From NCBI GenBank assembly GCA_013349435.1, contig DUZQ01000020.1, positions 1 to 40,190 of the forward strand: a stretch of 40,190 nucleotides of DNA, in the 5' to 3' direction. This stretch comes from Planctomycetota bacterium. Its GTDB lineage: Bacteria; Planctomycetota; Phycisphaerae; Sedimentisphaerales; Anaerohalosphaeraceae. Position 1 is the first letter of the stretch, and every line of letters begins with the position of its first letter. The translations under genes were made by a program, and so were the position numbers. A model generated the notes under the pieces. It saw only the letters and a program-made list of their open reading frames with translations, had not been told where the DNA came from and ran no database searches. Below, piece by piece: positions 8,465 through 17,602 of this stretch.

Positions 8465-9181
8465 ATGAAAAAGTTTGACCCAACAAAACCGGACAAATTT
8501 GTCGTAATGAGCCGTCGTGAGGTCCGCAGTTTTGACGCCTGGGCGATAAACGACCTTGAAATACCCGGCCCCTGCCTGATGGAAAACGCAGGCAGAAGCT
8601 GCGCCGAGCTTATTATCGCCGAATTAGAAGGCATCGACAATCCAAAGGTCTGCATCTTCTGCGGAATCGGCAACAACGGCGGCGACGGTTACGTGATAGC
8701 CAGACACCTCGCCTGCGCCGGTATTGAGCCGAAGATAGTGATATGCGGTGATAAGACCAGGATAAAAGGTGATGCCCGGATTAATCTTAACATCGCAGAA
8801 GGCCTTAAGCTGCCTATCGACCAACTGGACATAACGCCGGGCCTAATTGCCGTTCAAGTTAAGACATTCACGAACGGGTGTAACATGCTCGTTGACGCCC
8901 TGTTCGGAACAGGACTCAGAGGCGAGCTTGCTAACCCTTATCGCGAGCTTATCAATACCGTTAACGCCTGCAATCTGCCCGTTTTAGCTGTGGATATCCC
9001 GTCTGGTCTTGACTGTGACACGGGCCGGCCCCTGCCTGAAGCGATAAAGGCCGCTCATACCGTTACCTTTGCTGCTGTAAAGAAAGGTTTTGTTGAAGAT
9101 GCCGACTCGATTAAATACACCGGTCCGGTTTATGTCGCCTCCATAGGCGTTGAACCTCATTTGGCCGGACAAGCACAATAA
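8465..9181 (+). CDS. nnrE: NAD(P)H-hydrate epimerase
   Basis: A YjeF N-terminal-domain protein that interconverts R and S forms of damaged NAD(P)HX so that the partner dehydratase can restore NAD(P)H. The 238 residues span the whole Rossmann-like domain. Visible are the MENAGR motif (about 39-44), the nucleotide-binding loop GIGNNGGDGYVIARHL (about 66-81), DALFGTGLRGEL (about 140-151) and the cation site region VDIPSGLDCDTG. The ADP-dependent dehydratase (NnrD) half found in many bacterial fusions is absent, so that step must be encoded elsewhere. The start is the ATG right behind the -10 box; there is no ribosome-binding site, which supports leaderless translation. The next gene is convergent. 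Confidence 0.93.
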   Translation: MKKFDPTKPDKFVVMSRREVRSFDAWAINDLEIPGPCLMENAGRSCAELIIAELEGIDNPKVCIFCGIGNNGGDGYVIARHLACAGIEPKIVICGDKTRIKGDARINLNIAEGLKLPIDQLDITPGLIAVQVKTFTNGCNMLVDALFGTGLRGELANPYRELINTVNACNLPVLAVDIPSGLDCDTGRPLPEAIKAAHTVTFAAVKKGFVEDADSIKYTGPVYVASIGVEPHLAGQAQ

Positions 9182-9215
9182 CAACCTAAATCAAATCCAA
9201 GCAAGCATTGTGGGT

Positions 9216-10655
9216 CTAAAACGGGCTGCTTGTTCGTGCAAGAGAATCATATCCAATCAGGTACATAAACCTGCTCTGGTTGAATATAGGAACCCGAAGT
9301 GTATTTGCCCGCCTCAAAATTTCGTTGTATTGCTCAGCACTTGCTACCGACTCCTGATACCTCTGGTCAATCATCAAGTCAAGTTCAATATCCTGACGGG
9401 TAGGCTGTTCCATCTGGACTGGAGGCTCTCCGAGAACTACGAAATCAGTGTTTATAGTCACCTCCTGCGCTAGGCGTCCCCCCCACCGCTCTATCAACCG
9501 CTCGACTTTCTCTTTGCCGTCGCGGTCAATTTCTCCGTCACGGTCGAAGTCAAACCGGCCGGCAACCACAAATACATTACTCTTTTTGCTGTCCCATATC
9601 AGATTTGCTATGATGTCCTCATGCACAATAGGATTCTTTTTGGAAGATGTATTGATTCTGGCCGCTGAAACCGTATCGCTAACGTGGAAAACCTCTATCT
9701 CAGCCTTACTCTTTCCGTTTTCCGGTATCGGTACATTTTTATCGTAAACAGAAAAAGTCAGACCCCGGTAAACGTGGTCCGAAGAGCCGATATCCAGATA
9801 CACCACGTCCGTCTGCCTGTCGATATCAACTATCCTTGCATCCGGATTATATGCCTCAACTTCGGTATCCGGACGCGGCTTTATCTTTTCAAGCCGACTC
9901 AGCGCATCCTGCAACGCTTCATCCGTCTTTGCCGATTGAGTCTGCAACTTCAGCAGCTCTTTGTTCTTCTGTTTAAGTTTGTCCTCCGCAACCTGGAGCC
10001 TGTCCATATATATCTTTACCTGGTCGTTTACCGACTCCTGCATCAACGCTTTGAGCTGGTCGTACTTGCCCTGGATTTCATCAGCCATAGCCTGGAAGCG
10101 GCTCTTCTCTTCAATCAGACGCCGCTCCTCCAGGCGCCAATTCTCCTGCGCAACATCAATGTTTTTGTGAGTCTCATTTAACAAAGCCTCCATACTGCGG
10201 GCGGCGGCGCGAGCCGTATCAAGTTCGCTCTTCAATGACCTTATTGTCTGCAAAAGGTCGAAGCCGTCGGGACCGTAAGTGCCCGAAGCATCATCACCAA
10301 GAAGCTCAACAGTCTCATTGATTTGCATCTTCGCCCCATTGACACGAACCGATGCCGTCGCGCCCTCAACAAACTCGCCCGTAATCGCGGAAACCATTTC
10401 ATCAAGGTATGTCAACATAGTCCCAAGAATCGTCTCTCGAGCCAGCGGCTTGCCTACTGTCTTGCTCAACTCGCGAACTTCCCTGTCGTTGGCCAGCTTT
10501 CCCAGTTCTACAGCCATATCATCTCTCTGCACTTTATAGTCCTCGGACTTGACATAGAAGAATACCGCGAATACCGCTGCTACAAGGAAAAGTCCCACAA
10601 AAGTCAATACCGTATAAAGCATCATGCCGCCTTGCGATGGTCTGCCACCTGGCAT
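9216..10655 (-). CDS. Membrane-anchored coiled-coil protein with BRCT-like C-terminal domain
   Basis: A 479-residue protein of unknown function. Residues 12-34 are one hydrophobic membrane segment near the N-terminus, so the rest lies on one side of the membrane. A long charged heptad-like region (about 130-270, rich in Glu/Lys/Gln/Leu) predicts a coiled coil. A compact beta-type region follows (about 275-355; VVYLDIGSSDHVYRGLTFSV). Residues about 359-411 resemble a BRCT fold: a FVVAGRFDF strand, a helix with VERLIERWGGRL, then TDFVVLGEPP. The acidic loop DFDRDGEIDRDG (about 367-378) looks like a calcium-binding DxDxDG loop. AAGGAG precedes the ATG, and a TATAAT -10 (10731-10726) lies about 70 bases upstream. 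It could be a structural or signalling envelope protein; BRCT homology is my own pattern match. Confidence 0.8.
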   Translation of the reverse strand: MPGGRPSQGGMMLYTVLTFVGLFLVAAVFAVFFYVKSEDYKVQRDDMAVELGKLANDREVRELSKTVGKPLARETILGTMLTYLDEMVSAITGEFVEGATASVRVNGAKMQINETVELLGDDASGTYGPDGFDLLQTIRSLKSELDTARAAARSMEALLNETHKNIDVAQENWRLEERRLIEEKSRFQAMADEIQGKYDQLKALMQESVNDQVKIYMDRLQVAEDKLKQKNKELLKLQTQSAKTDEALQDALSRLEKIKPRPDTEVEAYNPDARIVDIDRQTDVVYLDIGSSDHVYRGLTFSVYDKNVPIPENGKSKAEIEVFHVSDTVSAARINTSSKKNPIVHEDIIANLIWDSKKSNVFVVAGRFDFDRDGEIDRDGKEKVERLIERWGGRLAQEVTINTDFVVLGEPPVQMEQPTRQDIELDLMIDQRYQESVASAEQYNEILRRANTLRVPIFNQSRFMYLIGYDSLARTSSPF

Positions 10656-10866
10656 AATAAAACTCCTTCAAATCTAATACACACCCTCAAAAACCGACGA
10701 AAATACCCAACTGCTGGATATCGCGATTATAGTATGCCCGAAAACACCCTGCACGTCAACAAGAAATATTTATAATGCTTTCGGTTATGTTTTCCTGTTT
10801 GCCCGCGATAAGAGTGCCTTCGGTTTCAACTGAGGCTCACACCTGCTAAACAAAGTGCCCCGTTTT

Positions 10867-11799
10867 TCAGTCCACCCGGATGCCGCGCTGCTCGAGCCAT
10901 TCTTTCAAATCGCCCATCTCGGTATCGAAGACTTCATTATCATAATCTTCTTCGAGCTTGCCGATATGGCTTGCAAGTTCGGGCTGCATCTCGATAATTT
11001 CCGACAGTTTTCTCTCAAACTCCTCACCGATGCTCTTGAGCTTCTCAAGCTCGATATGTATTCCCAAAATATTTGCCAGCAGTCTCGACACCGCGCTGAT
11101 GCACCCGGGATTCTGGCCCTGAACATACGCCGGTATCTCCGCAACCAGCGTCATCATACCCACACCTTCATCCCTGGCCCGAGCGGTCATATGGGTTACA
11201 ATACTCGCCGGTCCCTCATAATTGCTCATCCTTACTCCGTAGCGTCTCACCGTTTTCTTCATGTCACCATCCGAAACAGAGCATGTAAACCTCGGCTGAC
11301 GTGTATGAGGAACTAATCCGGCTACGCTGCCTATAAAATATATTGTCTTTACACCGAACCGGTGACACACCGAAAAAATGCAATCGGCGTACTCTTCCCA
11401 CTTGAGGTTCGGCTCCTTGCCGGCAAATAAAACCAGGTTATTTTCTTCGCTTAAAAAAAACGTATTTCTCGGCATATCGCATGATTCTACAATCCCGTCT
11501 CGTATCCTTGTGTGGGGGCGAAACATAGCCGTAATTTCCATCGAACCCGGAAAGCTGTATATATAAAACCCCTCCGGCTTTATCTGGGCCGATTTGGGCG
11601 CATCCAACTGCTCCACAAAGAATTTGACCGTCCCGGTCGAAATATTACCACCATCCATCCACCCCGAAAGGCCAATTAACAACCGACCCTCATCGAGCTT
11701 CGCTCGCCTGTAAATTCTAAGTTTATCAGATGTCACTTTCACAACCCCTTTTATGTCCCGCTTAACGCCATCCCCACATCTTTCGGTTGCGTAATTCAC
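10867..11799 (-). CDS. PAC2 family protein
   Basis: A 310-residue protein resembling the PAC2 (proteasome assembly chaperone 2-like) superfamily. Characteristic features are the early LLIGLSGWMDGGN segment, where the family has a G-W-x-D/G-x-G turn. A central GVKTIYFIGSVAGLVPHTRQPR follows, then SNYEGPASIVTHMTARARDEGVGMMTLVAEIPAYVQ. The C-terminal 80 residues are helical and acidic. The role of bacterial PAC2 proteins is not established. The longest start is a GTG at 11799 without a ribosome-binding site; a GTG at 11738, preceded by AGGGG, would give a protein starting at TSDKLRIYRR and may be the true start. A TATAAT (11821-11816) lies just upstream. The gene is divergent from the DUF2905 gene. 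Confidence 0.85.
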   Translation of the reverse strand: MNYATERCGDGVKRDIKGVVKVTSDKLRIYRRAKLDEGRLLIGLSGWMDGGNISTGTVKFFVEQLDAPKSAQIKPEGFYIYSFPGSMEITAMFRPHTRIRDGIVESCDMPRNTFFLSEENNLVLFAGKEPNLKWEEYADCIFSVCHRFGVKTIYFIGSVAGLVPHTRQPRFTCSVSDGDMKKTVRRYGVRMSNYEGPASIVTHMTARARDEGVGMMTLVAEIPAYVQGQNPGCISAVSRLLANILGIHIELEKLKSIGEEFERKLSEIIEMQPELASHIGKLEEDYDNEVFDTEMGDLKEWLEQRGIRVD

Positions 11800-11866
11800 A
11801 AACTATTGTAAACTGATTATATCGTTTTGTAAATGAATAATCCTGAAACTGATTTTATGACCAATT

Positions 11867-12100
11867 ATGAACGATTACGAACCGGGACAAATTGGAAAAT
11901 TCCTCATCCTTTTCGGATTGATTGTCGTCTCAGTAGGCCTGGTTATCACGCTGCTGAGCCGCTTAGGAGTATTCAGGCTGCCCGGCGACCTGCAATTCGG
12001 CTCAAAAAACTGGCGAATCTTCATCCCAATTACCAGTTGCGTCGTAATTTCCGTCATACTGACGATAATCTTATGGATAATCAATTTATTTCGCGGATAA
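11867..12100 (+). CDS. DUF2905 small membrane protein
   Basis: A 77-residue protein with two membrane helices (about 10-30 and 50-72) separated by the signature RLGVFRLPGDLQFGSKNWR. The LPGD motif and the IFIPITSCVVISVILTII second helix are typical of DUF2905, a widespread family of unknown function. The start ATG lacks a Shine-Dalgarno sequence. The stop is only nine bases before the pseudouridine synthase start, so the two are almost certainly one transcript. Confidence 0.88.
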   Translation: MNDYEPGQIGKFLILFGLIVVSVGLVITLLSRLGVFRLPGDLQFGSKNWRIFIPITSCVVISVILTIILWIINLFRG

Positions 12101-12109
12101 ACAGCAAAT

Positions 12110-12829
12110 ATGCCGAAACAAAGGTTACAGAAAATCATGGCTGCCGCCGGAGTCGCCTCCCGGCGAAAATGCGAAGAGCTTATCACTGACGGCGTCGTAA
12201 GAGTCAACCGCAAAACTATCGATGAATTACCCGCCTTCGCCGACCCTGAGACCGACATTATAACCGTCCAGGGCAAAAAAATCCGTCCCGCCGAAAAGGT
12301 TTATTTCCTCCTGAACAAACCAAAAGGTGTCATCTGTACCAACTTTGACCCTGCGGGCAGAAAAAAAGCCGTTGACCTTATCGATTGTCCCCGGCGAATC
12401 TTCTGTGCCGGAAGGCTCGACGCCGACACAACCGGCGCTATCATCATCACTAACGATTCGGACCTTGCCAACCGCCTCACGCATCCAAGGTACGAACTGC
12501 CCAAAACATACGAGGTAAAGATACGCGGACGTATTGAAGGGGAAAGCCTCGAAAAACTCAAAAAAGGGGTCTGGCTCGCAGAGGGAAAGACCGGCCGGGC
12601 CGCCGTTAAGGTCATCAGAAGAACCGCATCCGAATCATTCGTTCAGTTAACCATCCGTCGCGGCCTCAACCGCCAGGTCCGCCGAACCATCGCAAAACTC
12701 GGATACAAGGTAAAGGCACTCAAACGAACCAAAATCGGAAACATCACCATTAAAGACCTGCCTCTCGGCACATACAAAAAACTCACAAAATCCCATATCA
12801 ACTACCTTAAAAAAATAACACACCTGTGA
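12110..12829 (+). CDS. rluB: RsuA/RluB/RluE-family rRNA pseudouridine synthase
   Basis: Converts a specific uridine of ribosomal RNA to pseudouridine; RluB members modify 23S rRNA. The 239-residue protein has an S4 RNA-binding domain at the N-terminus (RLQKIMAAAGVASRRKCEELI, about 5-25). The synthase domain follows, with LLNKPKGVICT (about 67-77) and the catalytic motif GRLDADTTGAII (about 101-112, Asp104 as nucleophile). The closing signature is GLNRQVRRTIAKLGYKVKAL (about 183-202). Length and motifs fit RluB/RsuA; the exact target (23S or 16S) cannot be read from the sequence. It is coupled to the DUF2905 gene by a 9-base gap. A repeat-rich spacer follows. Confidence 0.92.
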   Translation: MPKQRLQKIMAAAGVASRRKCEELITDGVVRVNRKTIDELPAFADPETDIITVQGKKIRPAEKVYFLLNKPKGVICTNFDPAGRKKAVDLIDCPRRIFCAGRLDADTTGAIIITNDSDLANRLTHPRYELPKTYEVKIRGRIEGESLEKLKKGVWLAEGKTGRAAVKVIRRTASESFVQLTIRRGLNRQVRRTIAKLGYKVKALKRTKIGNITIKDLPLGTYKKLTKSHINYLKKITHL

Positions 12830-12917
12830 ATTCGGCCTGTCGCTGCTTAGTTGGGTACATAAGCAAATCGAATGGCCGAGCCCTCTGTTCCCGCTCGTTA
12901 CGGATAGTCCTGACATA

Positions 12918-12960
12918 GCCGGGTCATTCCACTTGCCGTGAGCAAAATCGAACGGAGCTT
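12918..12960. repeat. Dispersed intergenic repeat, copy 2
   Basis: Related to 4385-4428: shared GCCGGG, CACTTGCCGTGAG and TCGAAC-GAGCTT blocks with small indels. It lies just behind rluB, as copy 1 lies just behind pilT. Confidence 0.55.
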
Positions 12961-13029
12961 GTCGAGGAAAGCTTTCAAATTTTTCTCAAAGCGGTTCAAA
13001 ATTTTTAGGCCAGATGCTTCGTCCGGCGT

Positions 13030-13483
13030 ATCCCGACACATTGTGATACGCCGGAATCGGAATGACGTTTGGTATGTCATTCCAGGCTTGCTTGCCCTCC
13101 GTAGCTTTGTGCGAAGGAGGGACTCGGAATCCAAAAAAATGTCACCCCGACCTGCGATGCCGCTGCTGGAATGACAACGGATAGCTTCGTGATGCTGTTT
13201 TTTTCTGGATCCCGGCTCGCTGGCCGGGATGACAGGAAAGGATATTGTATATCCAACACCGAATTTCGAATAACAACGTGGTAGAGATTCTTCGCTTCGC
13301 TCGGAATGGCGACATAAATCCCCGTCTCCGCGGGGATGAAATTTCTCGACGGGGATGACAGGAAAGAATATCGGATATTCAAGTCCCTTAAAAGACGAAG
13401 GTATGCGAACGTCGAATGACGAAGTAAACCGGTTCGATACATCGCACCCTACAACCGTTCATATATCGTCGCTCGTCGCTCGA
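13030..13483. repeat. Cluster of GAATGACA-type palindromes
   Basis: Part of a 900-base stretch without a gene. Repeated arms such as GGAATGACG (13060), TCATTCCAGGC (13078), TGGAATGACAACGG (13168), GGCCGGGATGACAGG (13222) and GGGGATGACAGG (13352) form a series of nested imperfect inverted repeats. Each resembles the elements at 7.8-8.4 kb, 23.8 kb and 34.0-34.2 kb. Confidence 0.55.
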
Positions 13484-13556
13484 GATTCGTGGCTCGATGT
13501 TTGAATGGCTTTGCCATGGAATTTAATTATGGATTCCCGCCTTCGCGGGAATGACA
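13484..13556 (+). repeat. 73-bp direct repeat, left copy
   Basis: Matches 14592-14664 at 70 of 73 positions. It begins GATTCGTGGCTCGATGTTT and ends with the hairpin ATTCCCGCCTTCGCGGGAAT plus GACA. The two copies bracket the pentapeptide ion channel gene. Confidence 0.85.
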
Positions 13557-13730
13557 ATGAGCCGCTGCGCGGGATATTTCAATAGATACCTCGACAGGCT
13601 CGGAATTACGGTTCTGGATTCCGGCTGTGGGGGCTTGTAGTTTACAAAAGAGAAGGATTTCTGTACAATTAACTTTTAGAGGCAGGCGCAGACCCGAAAA
13701 TAAGAATAGTTCGATCAAGGGAAGAAAGCT

Positions 13731-14528
13731 ATGGGCAAGACAAGTTCAAATGATTCGCCAAAAAGCGACGAGGTTCCCAAACGAAAATTTAGCCAAGAGC
13801 AGTACGATATGCTCAAACGCTGCTCGGATAAAAAGGATATGACAGAGTGGAACGAGTGGCGAAACGATGTTGTTGGTGGCACATGGATTCATTTGGAGAA
13901 AGCATACTTGAAGCGATTTTGTCTGGAAAGCGCCTCACTATACAAGGTTAATCTGAAAGGTGCAGAACTTCAAGAGGCAAATCTGCAAGGTGCCGATTTT
14001 ATAAGAGCCAATCTTAGAGAAGCCGACCTTAGAGGTGCCGACCTCAGAGAAGCTGAACTCACTCAGGCCAATATGCAGTTAGTAAAGTTCGACTCAAGGA
14101 CTCGTTGTAGCAGTCTAAAGGGTGAGGATTTCTATGGGAGTCCTGTATTTAAGCGGTTTGTTGAGGACGCCGATTTTCTGGAAGACTTCAGAAGCAGGCA
14201 TCCAGCTATATATTGGATATGGTTTGTGTTTTCAGATTGCGGGAGGTCTATTGGGCTGTGGGCTGCATGGTCATTGGCGTTTGCAGTTTTCTATGCCCAC
14301 GTTTTCTACAGGCTTGGGCCGGGGGCTATGAGGGTGGCTGACCTGCCGTGGAATTTTTCTACGGTTGTTTATTATAGTGTGGTGACGTTTACGACGTTGG
14401 GTTTCGGAGACGTTGTGCCAAAGACGAACGCTGCGGCGTGGTGGGTGATGGCTGAGGTAATCACCGGATATGTAATGTTAGGCGGATTGATCAGTATATT
14501 TGCAAACAAATTGGCAAGAAGAAGCTAA
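13731..14528 (+). CDS. Pentapeptide-repeat ion channel (potassium channel-like)
   Basis: A 265-residue protein in two halves. Residues about 58-118 are pentapeptide repeats (A[D/N]LxX), for example AELQEANLQGADF and READLRGADLREAEL, which fold as a right-handed beta-helix. Residues about 160-262 form a two-helix channel module: first helix WAAWSLAFAVFYAHVFY, pore loop with selectivity filter TTLGFGD (about 220-226), second helix near VITGYVMLGGLISIFANKL. The filter is the Phe variant of the potassium consensus TVGYGD. Cytoplasmic N-terminal repeats plus a 2TM pore make this a membrane channel whose repeats may serve assembly or sensing. The gene is alone, surrounded by repeats, and may be a mobile cassette. 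The start ATG lacks a strong ribosome-binding site (GGGAAG about 11 bases upstream). Confidence 0.87.
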   Translation: MGKTSSNDSPKSDEVPKRKFSQEQYDMLKRCSDKKDMTEWNEWRNDVVGGTWIHLEKAYLKRFCLESASLYKVNLKGAELQEANLQGADFIRANLREADLRGADLREAELTQANMQLVKFDSRTRCSSLKGEDFYGSPVFKRFVEDADFLEDFRSRHPAIYWIWFVFSDCGRSIGLWAAWSLAFAVFYAHVFYRLGPGAMRVADLPWNFSTVVYYSVVTFTTLGFGDVVPKTNAAAWWVMAEVITGYVMLGGLISIFANKLARRS

Positions 14529-14550
14529 AAGGCGATATTCGTCGCTGGTT

Positions 14551-14592
14551 GCTCGTGACTCGTCGCACGTCGCTCGTGACTCGTCGCACGTG
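14551..14592 (+). repeat. Two-copy 21-bp tandem repeat
   Basis: GCTCGTGACTCGTCGCACGT plus one base, twice in a row (14551-14571 and 14572-14592), directly joined to the right 73-bp repeat. A shorter degenerate version precedes the left copy near 13467-13483. Confidence 0.75.
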
Positions 14593-14664
14593 ATTCGTGG
14601 CTCGATGTTTAAATGGCTTCGCCAAGGAATTTAATTATGGATTCCCGCCTTCGCGGGAATGACA
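14592..14664 (+). repeat. 73-bp direct repeat, right copy
   Basis: Second copy of 13484-13556 with three substitutions, in the same orientation, 64 bases after the channel gene stop. Confidence 0.85.
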
Positions 14665-14699
14665 GAGGAGGCGGTTATTATAAGTCGTGGCGGGCGTTT

Positions 14700-16796
14700 T
14701 TAGTCAACCTGTGAGATGTTCGAGAGGGCTTTTTCAAGTTCGGCTAAATTGTTTATGGGTTGTTTGCAGGTGTAGTTTTCGCATACGTAGGCAGTGGCTT
14801 TTGAGTCGATAGGTTTTTGGGCGGCTATGAACGGTACGATTTTTTCGATAGGCTCGCCGGCTTGGCCCATCTGGTGAAAGAGAACAACCGTATTAGGCAG
14901 AAACCTTGAGCGGATAAGCTTGAGCATCTGTTTAGTATCGTCCGAGCCGGCGTCCCCAGCGATGACAATTTCCCGTCTTGGGCAGAGGAGAAAATCGACG
15001 GCTAAGAGCATATAGGCCAGGCTGCCGGGTGATTGTCGCAACTGCTCCGAGAAGTATTGAAGTGTTTTCAGACCGTGGTCGATGAATCTCGGCGTCATTG
15101 TGGCCTGGCCGAGTCGTAGAAGGGCAAGAGCGGCAACAGAGTTGCCGGAAGGCATGGAGCCGTCATAAGCCGGTTTGTTTCGGGTAATCAGTTGTTCAGA
15201 GTCGCTTGCAGCCAGAAAGAATCCGCCCCGGTCGGGGTCACCGAAAAGTTCTACCATTTGCCCAGCGAGCCTTTTCGCTTCGGCGAGCCGGCTTGCATCA
15301 AAATCGGCCTCATACAAATCGAATAAGCCTGTAATCATAAATGCGTAGTCATTCAGGAATCCGGGTTCGACGGCGCGCCTTTTGGCATAGTATCTCATCA
15401 AGCGGCCGTCCTTTTGAAGTTCGGTCAGAACGAATCGGGCGGCACGTTGGGCGGCTTTTGTGTACTTTTCTTCGCCTAAGACCTGACCGCCAAGTGCGAA
15501 CGATGAAATCATAAGGCCGTTCCATGCAGTGATAATCTTTTCGTCCCTGTGCGGGCGGGGCCTTTTGGCACGGACGTAAAATAGCTTTTGCCTGGCTTTT
15601 GACAGGATATTTTCTATCCGGCCGGGCGTAAGCTTGATTTCCTCGTGTAACTGTTCGAGCGACTTTGAGATGTGTAATATGGTTTTGCCTTCTTCAAAGT
15701 TGCCGCGTTTTGTTACGCCGTATCGCAGTTTGAAAATCTTTGCGTGTTCAGCGCCGATAATTTGCTGTATCTCGTTGGGTTCCCACAGATAGAAGGTTCC
15801 TTCCCTGCCTTCGCTGTCTGCGTCTTCGGCGCTGTAAAAACCACCTTTAGGGTCGGTCATATCGCGCAAGACATATTCTAAAATCTCACGTGCTATGCCG
15901 GCATATCTTTGATTTTGTGTAATCTGGTATGCCCGGAGGTATGCCCTGCACAAAAGTGCCTGGTCGTAGAGCATCTTTTCAAAATGGGGCACGAGCCAGA
16001 CGGCGTCTGTTGAGTAGCGGTGGAAGCCACCTGCGAGATGGTCATAAATCCCGCCGTCAGCCATTGCGTTCAGTGTTGTTTCAACCATTTTCAGGGCCTG
16101 GTCCTCACCGGTTCTGTGCCAATATCTCATTAACATCGAAAGATTATGTGGTTGAGGGAACTTCGGTGACCGTCCGAAACCGCCGTAGTCAGGGTCGAAT
16201 ATGGTTGCACAATCTGAATATGCCTTTTTGAAGATATCGGTTGAAAGTTTCTCTGCATCGGGTCGGTCATCCCGGATGGCGATTATATCGCTGATTTTTC
16301 CTGCAGAATCGACAAGTTCGTCCCTGCGGTTTTTCCATGCTTGGGCGACAGTGAGCAGGATACTTTTAAAACCTCTTTGTGCGAATGTATCTTCGGGTGG
16401 AAAATATGTGCCGCCGAAAAAAGGCTCCCCCTGCGGTGTCAGAAAAACCGACAGAGGCCAGCCTCCGGAACCCGTCATCATTTGAACGGCGGTCATGTAA
16501 ACATTATCGACATCCGGGCGATGCTCGCGGTCAACCTTAATCGAGATGAAATGCTCGTTCATAATCCGGGCGATTTCGGCGTTTTCGAAGCTCTCGTGGG
16601 CCATTACATGGCACCAGTGGCAGGTGGAGTAGCCGATTGAAAGAAAGACGGGTTTGTTCTGTTTTTTTGCGCTTTCAAAGGCTTCATCCGACCAGGGATA
16701 CCAGTTGACCGGATTATAAGCATGCTCAAGCAGGTATGGGCTTGTTTCATTTATGAGTTGGTTGGCACGTTTTTTCGGCTCTGTTTCAATAGCCAT
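14700..16796 (-). CDS. YyaL/SSP411-type thioredoxin-domain protein (DUF255)
   Basis: A 698-residue cytoplasmic protein of the YyaL/spermatogenesis-associated 20 family. The N-terminal thioredoxin-like DUF255 domain starts [20 protein letters not shown] (about 15-34) and holds the redox motif STCHWCH (about 58-64). [12 protein letters not shown] and GGTYFPPED follow. The remaining 500 residues are an alpha/alpha-barrel of the six-hairpin glycosidase type ([46 protein letters not shown]). The biochemical role of the family is unsettled; a redox or sugar-epimerase-like function has been suggested. GGAGG precedes the start. It closes the run of minus-strand redox genes, but a dispersed palindrome at about 16840-16865 separates it from azoR, so it may have its own promoter. 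Confidence 0.93.
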   Translation of the reverse strand: MAIETEPKKRANQLINETSPYLLEHAYNPVNWYPWSDEAFESAKKQNKPVFLSIGYSTCHWCHVMAHESFENAEIARIMNEHFISIKVDREHRPDVDNVYMTAVQMMTGSGGWPLSVFLTPQGEPFFGGTYFPPEDTFAQRGFKSILLTVAQAWKNRRDELVDSAGKISDIIAIRDDRPDAEKLSTDIFKKAYSDCATIFDPDYGGFGRSPKFPQPHNLSMLMRYWHRTGEDQALKMVETTLNAMADGGIYDHLAGGFHRYSTDAVWLVPHFEKMLYDQALLCRAYLRAYQITQNQRYAGIAREILEYVLRDMTDPKGGFYSAEDADSEGREGTFYLWEPNEIQQIIGAEHAKIFKLRYGVTKRGNFEEGKTILHISKSLEQLHEEIKLTPGRIENILSKARQKLFYVRAKRPRPHRDEKIITAWNGLMISSFALGGQVLGEEKYTKAAQRAARFVLTELQKDGRLMRYYAKRRAVEPGFLNDYAFMITGLFDLYEADFDASRLAEAKRLAGQMVELFGDPDRGGFFLAASDSEQLITRNKPAYDGSMPSGNSVAALALLRLGQATMTPRFIDHGLKTLQYFSEQLRQSPGSLAYMLLAVDFLLCPRREIVIAGDAGSDDTKQMLKLIRSRFLPNTVVLFHQMGQAGEPIEKIVPFIAAQKPIDSKATAYVCENYTCKQPINNLAELEKALSNISQVD

Positions 16797-16890
16797 ATTA
16801 TTTTTACCTCCCGTTACGCTTCGGTTGTGGGTACCGGGGCGGGCCGACTTCGGCTCAGAATGACATTTTTAAGGTTTTTATCGAGCATCA

Positions 16891-17523
16891 TCAAAAATCA
16901 AGGGCCAGTTTTCGAGCCTCTTCAATAGCGACGTTTTTATTGGTTTCAGCGACCGCGGGGCCGGCTTGCAGTGTCGGCTCGATAATTATAGACTTTATAT
17001 CCTCAAAACCGATGAATCTGAATATCTGTTCTACATATTTTATTTGCAGGTCGAACGCTTCGGCGTCGCTGCCCGGCGGATATCGGCCGCCGCGGGCATA
17101 TACCACCAACAGGGGCTTTCCAACAACAAGGCCTTCATATCCTTTCTCTTGGCTGAATGTAAATGTATATCCCGGCTGAACAAGCAAGTCGATATACTGC
17201 TTAAGCCGGTAGGGAATGGAGAAGTTCCACATGGGAACAGCAAGGAGATATTTGTCGGCGGATTTAAACTGCTCGATTATGCCTTCAACCCCTTTCCATG
17301 CGTTAAGTTGGGCTTGTGAATGCTCCTTGGCGTGGAGAATTGTATATTTTGCCTCTACTGCCGGACCGTCAAAGGCCGGCAAAGACTCTTCGAAAACGTT
17401 TAACTTAGTTATCTCGTCGTTTGGGTTGTATTGTTTGTATGCTTCAATGAAGGCATTTGCAACTGCGGCCGAGTGTGAGCGTCTGGTTCTCGGCGAGGCC
17501 AGGATATATAATAGCCTGCCCAT
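16891..17523 (-). CDS. azoR: FMN-dependent NADH-azoreductase/quinone reductase
   Basis: A flavodoxin-fold enzyme of the AzoR family, which uses NAD(P)H to reduce quinones and azo compounds by two electrons and so avoids semiquinone and superoxide formation. The 210 residues show the FMN phosphate loop ASPRTRRSHSAAVANAF (about 9-25), the AVPMWNFSIPYRLKQYIDLL signature (about 94-113), GYTFTFSQEKGYEGL and YARGGRYPPGS. The start has GAGGA about seven bases upstream. It is the third gene behind gnd and zwf (79-base gap), on the same strand, which fits use of NADPH in stress protection. Confidence 0.92.
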   Translation of the reverse strand: MGRLLYILASPRTRRSHSAAVANAFIEAYKQYNPNDEITKLNVFEESLPAFDGPAVEAKYTILHAKEHSQAQLNAWKGVEGIIEQFKSADKYLLAVPMWNFSIPYRLKQYIDLLVQPGYTFTFSQEKGYEGLVVGKPLLVVYARGGRYPPGSDAEAFDLQIKYVEQIFRFIGFEDIKSIIIEPTLQAGPAVAETNKNVAIEEARKLALDF

Positions 17524-17602
17524 AATATTTTCCTCTACAAACCCTACTTACTTAGTGGAGTACGCTGTACAGCAATGTTTGTTGGTAAAAAAATAGAAAT
17601 TT

